Part shown: positions 1-11,900 of the stretch, piece by piece
Layout of the letters: each line of letters opens with the position of its first letter
How positions within the stretch are numbered: position 1 is the stretch's first letter
DNA from: Pyxicephalus adspersus
Lineage: Eukaryota > Chordata > Amphibia > Anura > Pyxicephalidae
Direction of reading: 5' to 3'
NCBI RefSeq assembly: GCF_032062135.1
Contig: NC_092864.1
Location: forward strand, 15,544,318 to 15,608,317
Length of the DNA: 64,000 nt
Notes under the pieces: model-generated
Told to the model about the DNA's origin: nothing
Seen by the model: the letters and a program-made list of their open reading frames with translations, nothing else
Databases searched by the model: none
Made by a program: the position numbers and the translations under genes

Positions 1-2042
1 AAAACATTGAGATTTAAAAATATTAAATTGACTTTAAATGATACATTATAAAAATTATTTTAGTGATTGGGTTTACAGATGCTTTACCCATTCCATGCTC
101 TGTCTTTATACCCTTTGGCTAGAATTAAGCTTTAATGTAGACATAGGAACAGAGTATCCTGTACCTTGAAGAATGAGTCATGCAGGAAATCAGAATGACA
201 GATCAGAAGTGGGAATGGACTGTTTAAATCTACCCTGTGCATATTTTTTCAGGAAAATTCCCCATTGTCTCACATGTGAAGGACAACTTAATGCGGATAC
301 TTATAACAGATTGGAATATCTCCCGGCACTTGTCATCCAGTCACATGTCCATCACCACATTCCCAGGAGTAAAAAATGTTAATAGCTTCATGCAAAAGGC
401 AGACATAAAAGATAGCCAAGCATTTGTTCTCTATATTAAAAAAGATTGTTCTTTTATTAATATCTATTTTTACGCAATAATGTCCCATGAGTATTCACGC
501 ACATAGGCGCAACTATGCATTAATCATACAAGTATGCCAAGCCATGATAAAAAGGGATATTTGCTGCAAATAAAATATACAGAACTGCAAAAAACCTGGT
601 GGCCTTTTCAGTACAGATTCTTCATTTTTTATTTTATCCAGGACAACCAAAAATATCACCATACGCCTTGTACTTTCATGATAGCTATTCTGGGCAAAAG
701 TCTCATGGTAGCATCCGAAAAAGCTGTGCTGTCTGTATGGTATCCCAGATTGGAGCCAAATTTGCTAGCACTGTGTTAACTCTTCCAATGTAATTCATTT
801 TTACAAGAAAGATTCAGGCTATTAAAAAATGGAAAGTACAATATAATTCTGGTGAACATATGTCTTGAGCTATTATTGCAGTGCTTACTTTTATTTATGA
901 ACATTGTAAATGCTTGCCTTTAAGTATTTTTGCTTTTACAGGCAATATAAAGATGTGTTGATTAACTACTGGAGGAAAATCTTAGTTTTATTCACCCTCC
1001 CTGCTTCAAGTAAATGAAGCCAGGCCTTAGAAATGATATATTTACAGATTTGTAACAAGCTTTTAAACAATTTCCCATTGGCCTCTATAGCTGCAGGAAC
1101 TGTGGAGAAATTCATCCCAAAAATTCACAATAGATGTTTTGAACTCACAACTCATCTTCCCTTGCTTTCGCTTGCAGACTTGGAAGCTTACCAGGCTTTT
1201 AATGCACACAAACTGCAGGTTTTTTAAGCTTTTAGAAGTCAGCTGCAACCCAATGACAGATTCTCTTTTAGGGTGAATTACTCAGGATTTGTAGGTGCAG
1301 CTACGGGTTAGTAAGGGTTTGTTTTAAAGTGAAGTTACTGCTTCTGAAGAATAAATATGTGAATACTTTAATGTCCAAAGCCTGGCTATGATTTCATTTT
1401 TTGTATTTACATTTTTTATTAAACAACTCACAGTATACAAAAACAGCTTTCAAAAACCTATGCAGTATATACCAAGCACAGATGTGTATGTAAGCCCATA
1501 AGGTTGTATGACTATGTAAGGCTATGAGTGGTTCTGGTTTAAATTTTACATTAAGTTAAAGGAAGTATAAGAAAGTGAAAAATCTAAATATTTTGAGATT
1601 TGATGATGTCAAATCTCATGACACCAGCAGTGTGTCTGTGATCTCACACTGTTTAACATCTACATATTACATTTTCTTTGGCAACTTCCTTATGAGGCTC
1701 TGACATAAGGAAGCAAAGCCCTGCTTTTGCCAAGATGATACCCTTCATACAGAGTGCTGAAAAGAGAATGGTAAGTTGGGGGCAATAGGAATACAGCAGC
1801 TGAAAACTAACCATAGGTAATGATGGCAAACTAGTTATCTGCCTGACATTTTCTTTGGCACATCTTCCAGACTTTAGTTCCTCATCATGCCTTGCTCCAG
1901 GGTAGATGATGCACAAGTCTCTTTATGGTAAATTAGAGGGGGGCTAACGGTCATTTTAAAAAATAGAGATCCAATCACATTTGCCCTGGGCCAATCCCTT
2001 TCTTAAAATACTGTGCACAGTGTGTGCATTACAGGAACACTT
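1..2042. other. 3' flank of DNAAF8, no gene recognised
   Basis: AT-rich sequence without a recognisable gene. Two short plus-strand stretches follow acceptor-like TTTTCAG/ATCCAG sites (about 251-378 and 641-791) and stay open, but I recognise neither product and they do not join convincingly. A segment at about 1650-1920 (minus) resembles 47470-47620 (plus), sharing GCTTTGCTT(T/C)CTTATGTCAG, so it is probably an old dispersed repeat. Confidence 0.4.
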
Positions 2043-2048
2043 TTTATT
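2043..2048 (-). promoter_or_regulatory. Candidate polyadenylation signal of DNAAF8
   Basis: The minus strand reads AATAAA five bases after the stop codon at 2053-2055. Its closeness to the stop supports 2053-2228 being the terminal coding exon. Confidence 0.45.
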
Positions 2049-2052
2049 ACTG

Positions 2053-4706
2053 TTATTTCAAAAAAAAAAAAAAAAAAGGATGTTCATCTAACCTAATGCT
2101 AAGGAATATGGAAATAACGATGTACTCTACCCTTTCCTTCTCCAGAACAAGAGACTGGGGATCGCAGATGAGGCCTTCAGGGAAGAAACATTTAATGTCT
2201 TGGATAGCAGCCTGGTAAGAAGTGGAACCTGCAGAACACAGAAAAATGGTATAAACAATGGAACAACGACTTAATGAACAACTATATATTCCATTTTAAC
2301 ACAATTCACAATAAATTTTAACAATCCAACAATGAATGAGGACATCTTTTAACAATAAATAGAAGTAATTACTGCTCAAGAGAAGTCACCATAATATGCT
2401 TACGTTGTGCTAAATTAGCCATAAACGCATTTGTGCATGACCTGTTCTCACAACTTTAGGCCCACCTAGAACTATTTTACATGTATTACCATATACATTA
2501 TGTGTGAGTAAGCCCTTGTCCATAATCAAGAGGTAATGGCAATAAATGCACAGATTTGAAGGGGTACTTGAGAGGAGGTTACCTACAATTAGGGACATAT
2601 GGAAATAGCACCAGGTCAAGATGATATTGGTTGCCAGGAAGTCAAATTAGCAAGCTAGATGTAGGACCCTCAGAGAATTCCTCCTTTTTCCTGAGAAAAG
2701 GAATACAGGCTACACATCCAGCTGTACATGACAAGGCCACCCTGCTGGGCACATGGCCCTACCTTTATCTTTACCCCGTCCAGCAGGTTTAATCATAGAG
2801 TGGGATATTTAAGTTGTTTGAGGAATGTTTGAAAAAAAGAGTTGTGGAAGCAAAACAAGAGATACAACAGGTAACAGATGAAGTGAACCCTGTTTTTTTG
2901 GGTGTTGAAAGTTAGCCACACTAACTACCCTACTGCCCCTACTTTAGCAGCAAGTTCCACCCCTGGCTCATATTTTTGGTCATGGTTGTTCCACTATCTT
3001 GTCCCTGATGGGTGTCATAGACTTCATTATTTACAATCTCCAACTGTCAGTGTCACCAGTTCCACAAACATCTACTAACCCATAACTTAGTGTTTACATT
3101 TTACTTTAATAAAAACACAAATTGCATTTTATTAGGACTAACTGCTTCATTTCTCTTTTCCCCCCTTAGAAAATGTAAGAGTGGACATAGCCGAAGGGGC
3201 ACTAAATAATAAACACACAAATGATCTAAACGTCAAGGGTCAGCTAGATTTATCGCTTAGAAAAGGGGTCCACATGGAAAGAGAAGTGTCATACGCCCAA
3301 TGGTAAATGGCCTAAGTTATGTAGATGCTTTACAGGTAAGTCTGTTATGTAAGATGCCATTGGGAACTCATAGAAAAGAGTATGAATCAACAGCAAATCA
3401 TAAGCTATCTCAAGCTTCTTTGGTCACATAAACAGGAGAGGCTGCAGGGCTCTTAATTACAGCCCAGGCAACAGTTACAGGGATCAAGTCACATAAAGCA
3501 CAAGGATCGTGAGGTAGGGTACAGGGATTTCTGCCTTTGGTGGAAAATAAAATGATAATTTAACACATGATCACAGTACATAATAGCTGACCACAGAAAT
3601 CATATAAAGTGATGTAGCAATCTGGGAAAGAGAGACAGGAAAATCATCTATAATTTAAACCTTCCTCACTGAGGATTTCCAGTAAGTTGGAAAGATGGTC
3701 TGACAAGTCGCTTAATGGCTCCCATCTGCTGTCATTTTCTGGGCTTCATTGGTTCATCAGATGTGTGAAATGTGCAGCTCTTTACCCTCAAAGTAAAAGC
3801 TAAGCTTATTATTCACTGGGTGACAGTAAAAGTGAGCTATCAGTTGAAAGGCAATTGAGTGCTTCGCTTTTGTTTAAGCTATTATATAACTGTGATCTAT
3901 TTACTGTAAATAATACGATAAACATGATGTTAAAGACAACTTCAACTGTAGAAAGTGTCCAAAAAAATCAAAATAAAAATCAAAGGACTAGTCACTAGTA
4001 TTTTCTATGGTCTCTCTACAGGTAATCTTTTCTTTATTACTAATGTACCATGCCTTGTAGTGATTTACCACTCCACATGGGCATGCGTATGCCTATCCCT
4101 CATGTAAGAGAGGTCATTCACAACCTGGGAGTAATCTGTGAAAATCATATCTAAACTGACTTCTAATTAAAGGTGTTGCAACAAAGTTAATACACAAATT
4201 TATTTTTGGTTTCATCTGATAATGAGCATTTGTATTACACCAGGAAAGGAGAAAGTAGATCTCCATCCAGTTAGAAACAGAAATCAGTTTTAGTTTTTAT
4301 CCACCTGACACTTTTAAGAAAGATAAAGAAAGGAAGAACACACATGTTAAAGTCACCTGCCTACATACCGTACATGCAGTTGTGTAAACTACTGGTCCCA
4401 TACTGGGCTCTCCATAGGAACTGGTCTTTATCCTTACATACACGTGGATCTTCGGGCCCCAGGAGGTCCAGGAGTTTGAGAACTGCATTGATTCTCTGCA
4501 GGCAGAGGACCAAGCAGGGGGCGGAGGTCAGATAGTCACAGTGTGCCTGGCGTGATGCTTCATCCTACAAGAAGAGCACAAGGCAGGAACAGAAAACAAA
4601 AACATCAATAATAATAATGTCAGTTCTATAGATGTTATATAAAAGTTTATAGTGTTCCTACACTATACACATAATCATGGAATGCTTAGGTGTCCTAATG
4701 TGTGTG

Positions 4707-4742
<36 letters not shown>

Positions 4743-5990
4743 CATATATTTATTATGATAGAGTGTCCCAAAAAAGTCAGGGAAAGTGCATTAATGGCTC
4801 CAGGGAATAGAAAGTGTTAATTGATATAAAGGTTTTGAGAAGAAAATAAGGTACTTTAGGGCCCTGGAGCAGGCCAAGGGAGTGAAAGCGTGGGTTCCTT
4901 TGCCCAACCCAGCCCCGACTGGAATATATGCACCTGCACTCAGGTGTGATCAGCAAGAGAAGAGAGCCAGAGTGGATTCCAGGCTGAGAGAGAGAGCCAG
5001 AGTGGATTCCAGGCTGAGAGAGAGGGAGAGGGACAGAGTGGATTTCCAGGCTGTGAGAGAGAGAGAGCCAGAGTGGATTCCAGGCTGAGAGAGAGCCAGA
5101 ATGGATTCCAGGCTGAGAGAGAGAGCCAGAGTGGATTCCAGGCTGAGAGAGAGGGAGAGGGTTCCAGGCTGGGAAAGCGCCAGAGAGTTCTAGGTTGAGA
5201 GAGAGCCAGAGAGTTCTAGGTTGAGAGAGAGCCAAAAGGTTCCAGGTTGAGAGAGAGCCAAAAGGTTCCAGGTTGAGAGAGAGCCAAAAGGTTCCAGGTT
5301 GAGAGAGAGCCAGAGGGTTCCAGGCTGAAAGAGAGCCAAAGGGTTCAGGCTGAAAGAGAGCCAGAGGGTACCAGGAAAGCCAGCGGACAAACAGTACTAC
5401 AAAACTTTGAGTGGAACAGTACTGATATAGTGTATGTGTTGGTAAGAGAGGGCACCTAAGTGAGGTAGCCAGATGCCCAGCCGGCCTACTGTTTATTGTT
5501 TTGTTGTGAAGTGCTGGAGAGTGTGGTGTAACACTTGCCTAAACAAATAAAAAAAAACTGCTGCTACTATTTTGGACTTTTGGAGTCTGCTGCCTTAAAT
5601 CTGCCTCCGTTACCATGAGCGATCCCCCTGTGCTATGCCACTATATATACACACATACATACATACACAGAACACACAGAACACACATGCAATGTCATAT
5701 GTCATTGGGAATTTCTTCCTTTGCACCACCCTTTGCAAACAGATTATTTTTTCTTGTATGAGTTGCAATGTTGTCCTACATGGACAAAGCACCCGATATG
5801 TATTTGTCTGATTCCCATACCTGTTTGACTTCTGCAGGGATGATGTGTAAGGACTCCTCTCTAGTCAAGTTTACCAACTTAAACCCAACTACAACAAACT
5901 TCTGCATGTTGACTCTACGAAGTATCTTCCCCAGGTTGCTGCTCCAGGTGCCAGGCTTTAGAATGAGGACTGTGTAAAGCAATGGGGGGC
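2053..5990 (-). CDS. dnaaf8: DNAAF8 NDK-like module D (most canonical, His replaced by Tyr) and C-terminus
   Basis: Exons 5821-5990, 4369-4564 and 2053-2228. It begins YTVLILKPGTWSSNLGKIL, close to the NDK start T.ALIKPDAV....GKI with the Lys-Pro kept, followed by VVVGFKLVNLTREES. It continues APCLVLCLQRINAVLKLLD, LGPEDPRVCKDK, WRAQYGTSS and HNCMYGSTSYQAAIQDIKCF, ending FFPEG. In active NDKs the loop is N-x-x-H-G-S-D-S; here it reads N-C-M-Y-G-S-T-S, so the phosphorylated His is Tyr and the Asp is Thr. A pseudo-enzyme or binding role is inferred, as with other ciliary NDK-domain proteins. The last exon reads through the 18-nt A tract at 2060-2077 as phenylalanines before stopping; an alternative donor (GTAGAG, after ...LEKER) could lead elsewhere. 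Confidence 0.82.
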
Positions 5991-8900
5991 CTAAAGGAAA
6001 GTATATGAAATAATTATATTTATAAATATAAATATATTTATAAATAAATATAACCAAAACTTCAATTACAATCCTCCATCCTCAGATAAACTATATTGTA
6101 TAAGGTTTTAAACAAACTTTAATAAATATTCTAACTTGTCCTTGTGAAATGTATTTAGGTTTTGAAAATTTCACTTTTTAAACTAACTGCTGCTATTTAG
6201 CAACTAAGCAACATTTCTGCGCAGGCTACAGCTTGATGACACAATGGAAAAATGACTGCTGAATTCTTGCTTTTGCAATCTAATCCTGCAGGCTGTTAAA
6301 AGGACACAAAACTGGGCAGACCACTGCATTCACTTTTAGCAGTTGCATCTACCCAGTGATTTACCAGAATATGAAAAACGGATGTAGCCAGAAGCTGAAC
6401 CGTATCAACAACACATATGTCATAAAATCTTATCCCCAGCCTGGTACCTTTAGAAATATAATGACGTCAAAAGCATATCACAGAAGATTAGCAACAGACA
6501 CCATTGACTGAATGTAATGGTTATACCCAAAGAAAACAAGCTCTAAGGCCATTTACTACTGCTGGTCAAAGGTATGACCAAAGCAAATAATAAATTAATT
6601 TTGTGGATTCTTCCCTTTGCAGGCAGATCACACCTTGTAATTGCTGAGGACCCACTCACCACTGCTGGTTGTGTTGTGTTATATTAACAAAGACACTAAT
6701 TATTGGGGTTGGCACCCCGATTAAAGAGCAACACAGCCCAATGAATGTGTGTTGCAGCCCTGACAATGAATGGTAACATCCTACCATGTGTTTTGTTCTC
6801 GGTGTTGGAAAAAAGTAAATTTTTTTTTTTTTGTGTTGCAATGCACATTAACATGTTGCAAAAAGCTCTTTAACATGCCACAACCAACAGGTATGAATGG
6901 GCCATTTTCTGTAAGAAAATGCACTGTAAGGGATTCTGAGTAACAAGTAGGGGTTACATTTTCTGGCAGCTATCTTGTGTACACTAAGAAACCTCACTGC
7001 TGTGGGCCCACTTGAAAATGAACAAGTGGGTAACTGCAAAAATTAGATAGAAATCAAATAAATCCAAGATATAATTGTAGATATATTTGTACCCCCTTTT
7101 CTACTAAGCTTTCAATCAAACTTGTTTGTTTAGATGTATATCTTTCAAAAAGGCACCTGATGTATCGGACTTTACCTGACAGCATGTAAGTAAATATGGA
7201 CTCAGTCTGTCCTCTCCAATCTCCTGCACCTGTTAGGAGAACAACAGATGCTGTTTTTGCAGTACAAGCATTTCATATATCATTCATACTCATATGTCTC
7301 GCTCTGGAGTGTATAAAAACTCATTCCAAATGCATGGAAACAAGACAGAGGAGATTGCTTAGTGCGCTGGTTTCCCAAGGTTAATATCAGTATTGTAACA
7401 GAATCTAAAAGAGACTAAATGTAAAATGTATCAGATCGCCAGAGAACAAAAATGATCATTGTAGTAACCTCATGGAGGAAAGCAGAGACAATATGTAATC
7501 ACATAAATTTAAAAATAATGCACAATGCATTGTTATAATCATGGAAGGGAATGAAGGCATTGGGGTTGATTTACAAAAGGGGTAAAGTATGTTTGCTTTG
7601 CAAAATTAACTTCCAATAATATGCAATGTAAATTAAAAAAAAAAAAAACATTTGTTACTTGAACTTTCACTACAGGGCATACAAGCTGATGGAAGAAACC
7701 AGCATATGTAATGGAGAAATCAGGTCATTGACAAATTTGATTGGGGGAACTGTGTAGTAACACAATGATGGACTGGACTGGATGCACTGGGCCTGATTTA
7801 TTAAATCTCTCCAAGACTGAAGAAGATAGACTATCATGGGAGAACCTGGGTGATCCAGAAAACCTAGAATGGATTTAATTTCCTAATATTTGGCAAATGT
7901 TTTCAGTCCTTGACTAGATCCATTCCAGATTTGCTGCATCACACAGGTTCACCCATGATAGTCTATCTTCTCCAGTCTTGGAGGGCTTTAATAAATCAGG
8001 CCCCCTGTGTAGTATCACATCAATGGGCCTGAGCTCTCCAAGACTGGAGAAGAAAAAACTTTCATCAGTGAACTGGGTCTGGTCCAGGATTGAAAGCTTT
8101 TGCTAACACATAGCAAAGGACTCCTAAAAATGGCATTTAAGGTTTGCTGGATCACTCAGGTTCACAAATTAAAATTTATCTTCTTCAGCCTTGAAAAGCT
8201 TTATTAAATCAGGCCCAATGTCAGAGACTGAATGTCGCCTAAAAACCCTTCAGTTACAAATATATTGTCAAAGTTAGAACTCTAGACCTACCTCTTGCCT
8301 TGTGGTAGATTCCAGGTGGAGCGCTGTATTTCAGAATCGGGCGACTTTGGGCATCTGAAGGATAATTTATTACTTATAAATTGATGGCAGCTACAGAAAT
8401 AGTCATAGGAAGAGTCACAGAGGAGAAGAAACAAGGCTTAAAGCTTATAGACATTAACAAAGTCATCTAGTTGGATTTATGTGTCAAAGTGTTGAATGTA
8501 ATCACTATGAAAAAAAAACACTACATGTCATGTAACACTACTGGAATAACAACACTTTCTCTGAGCAGACATATAGAAGACAAGCAGTCTAGGTGTAGGA
8601 AGAAGAGAGATAGGGAGGTCAGTTAGAGCTAAAAAGTATATACTGCTAATAGATGTTAGGTTTGTAAGCAGCTATATATCTCAACTGGATATAAACTTCT
8701 CAATTAAAAAATGATGAAGTTAAAAATCCAGCAGGGAAGTATTGTTGCTGCCCATAGGCAATTTGCTTTGAAGTGAACATCTGTTAAGACAGATCACAGC
8801 AACAGGTTAATTTTAATACCCCCCACAAGATCGCCTTTCCTTTGCTCCCTGTCTACTATATGCATCTGCCGGGAGGAGAAGGAGCTGCCCAGTGTAAGCT

Positions 8901-11900
8901 TCAAGTCACTCTAGTTGTAGCTTACATGGTGTTGGACTCATATGGCAGTGATGGTGCTTGATGACTGGCACAGCGCTATCACAATGTGTAATTCACATGT
9001 TCCTACATACCTCAAAGTAACAAGTATTTTTGCACATGGTTGCTGTAAAAAGCATGACTATGTTCCATCTGTAGTGAAGGTATTGAAGCACACTGGAAAA
9101 GATTAAGTTTGTTTTCAGTTTGCTTTTTTTCATCTGGAAAACTGGGTACCTTTTTAGCTGCTAAAAGAGACAGGCTCCTTCCTTTATAAAAGAAGGTGGA
9201 AGTGAATAAGGAAGATGACAACAAGTAAAATGCAAGAAAAGTGACATAAATACCAGAAACCAAGTCCCTGTCTGTGAAAATTAGGACAGCTTGCCGAAAA
9301 GCAATCTCCGGGGTGGCAGACATGATGAGCTGGGACTGTGTCTTCCCTGTGACTGGCACAACCTGTTTAATAGCCTGTGCCAAGTAGGTGAAGGCATGAG
9401 TTCGGCGCAGGGCACAGATCAGAGCTGGGTTGGTGGTCAGCTGCTCAATGTTGCTCTGCCAGTGCCGATCTCCCACCTCGTACGGGGTTATCTCTTTGGC
9501 CTGCAGCCGACTCAGACGTGGCAGCCACTTTAGTCCTAAAACTTCAAATCCTTCAAAGCCACAACCTGTTAAGACAAAAAATAGAATCCCACATTTTTAA
9601 ATAAAATAAAAATAAAATTTTCCATTTTATTTGGGTGGTATTCCATGTGTCCATGTTAGAACTAATTCATTTAGTACAGAACTAAATCCAAAACATCATG
9701 TGACCCTGAAGCCAAAATAATACCACCATTCCTATATTTTAATGAAAATAATAAATGCCCGTAAATATATCACTGCTAGATTCCCATAAGGCCATTAATG
9801 TCTCTGTAGCAGTTAAGTGCCTTTTTTTTAATTTTACATTATGGAGAATCTGTCTAGCGAAAGTGTCACCATCATTCAGCTCTTATGGCCTCCGATGAAG
9901 TACCCAACATAAAGCAACTATGTCAAAGAATATAACTTTTTAAAAGTGTAATTGCAGGCATATAGGGAGATATACAGCCATTTATTATTAGTATTATTAT
10001 AAAACAGGCTAAATAGGAGATTTTCCCAAACTAAGGGGAAATTGCCATCTTGGAATACTTTTTTCCCCTGAAAGATTTTCCCTCACCTTTTGCACTCATC
10101 AAAGAGGATTTCCCCTGACTTCTAGTTATGGTGAAGATAATCATTACCAGGAAAATTATAGTGGTAATCCTTACCCCCTGCCCTACGGGAAACACAGAAC
10201 CCAGTTGAAACTTAGCAAAGGGTATAACCCTTCTGCCATTACATACACTCTTACATAGGCCAATCGGAATTTATTGTACAGAATATCTACTAAAATTCCC
10301 TACAATTGCATGAGTTTGGTCATGCCAAGTTTGACTGACGGTGCTGATCTAAAATAAGCTTAACAACAAGCTGGAGTACCATGACTTAAACAATATATTT
10401 TTTTAACTATTTATGTGGCCATTCCTGCTGACTGCTCATAAACAAAAAAAGTACATGGGCATTTGTTTGCATCACAACTGCTTTTAATACCAATGGGAAT
10501 CTCAAAGCATCTCAGAAGCAGAATATTGGAAAACAGGATTCAAATCAGTACCTGGAAAGAAGCTTATATACAACGTCTACCAAGGATCACAATGCTAAAA
10601 TCCTGCTTCATTAATGAGGCATCATTCCTACAGTGTTGATCTCCTAAATGCCCCCTGGGCTCTTCCTACTGACCTCCCCTTGACTACAGTAAACCGGTTT
10701 TGAACACATTCTAAGAACTGGGAAAGGGGCTGCATACATTTGAAAGCTTATTAACTGAAGACTATCTCCCCAAGGGCTTTGGTGTGGACTCTGCAGTAGA
10801 TAGATAAACCACCTGGAACCAAGTTATTTAGGGATTTCAGAGTCATTAGACCATTAAAACAGATTTAAATTAGTGATTTTAAGTCAAAATGTCTATTAAA
10901 AAAAAATCTCTTGACTATAATTTCACTGTAAGATAAATAAAGCGAACCTATATTTTTGCAAAACAGTTGTAGGGGGTTAGCTTTCCTACTTAGGTGTGGC
11001 CCTGCTACATTCTGTAGGGGACATCAGCAATCACATGGGATCTGCATTACAATGGCCTGGTGGGCAGCCCTGATTCTTTAATAAAAGTTTGCTTTAAGCA
11101 ATCATAAACATTGAACATTTTTTTTGCAGCAGGAAACATTGTTTTGATGTTATTTGCCCGGGTGTGTACATTTTACAAACATGTTTGTTCCCTCAGAACA
11201 AAAAATAATAAGAGGTGTTAAAGGTTAATCAGATTGCAGCCAACATTGCTCCAGAGCAAATCAAAAGCAGCAAAATACCAGCTAAAGGGCTGTATGGGCA
11301 ACAGATTTTTTTAATTAATCCACTCTACTGTGCTTTATTATTTCCAGAAGCAGTGCCGAGCAGTGACCAATCTTAATTAAGCTTTTGTCTAAAAATCTAT
11401 AAAGAAATCTAATCCTGAATGGGCTGTTTGGGGTGTCGAAGCACCAATTTATTTTTATTGTTAATATATGTTAATAAATACAGCATTTCTGTAAAGACAG
11501 CCAATATATAACTATTCCCAGTAGCAGCAAAGAAATTCGGTAAATCCCTAGCATGGGATTCTGCACCCATTAATAGTTAAACTACAAATTAAAACACTTA
11601 AGTGATAACTGCCGCTGAACATGCCATTAGCGTACATCCTTGCTGGCTTCACTGACACAACCTAATTAAATATACACCTCAGTCTGGGATGTAGATGACA
11701 CCGGTGGGGAAACCCATTCAGAGCGGGAATCCTATTTATGGAATTACCAAAAATAACAGGGAAGAGCTGACGGCAAGGCCTGGGGCTCTGTATGCCCATT
11801 AAGATGGGTAAGCCTGGGAGCTTGGAGCAAACACAGACATGGGGAGCTCAGGGATGTGTAATTGGGGAGAGAGGCCAATTTCACAGGCAGGGGACACTGG

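Noticed and set aside
4777..5390. Open frames of 152 and 66 codons on the minus strand with repeats of SQPGIHSGSL and ...WLSLNLEPFGSL
   Set aside because: They are translations of the minisatellite at 4962-5375; no start context, splice sites or homology.
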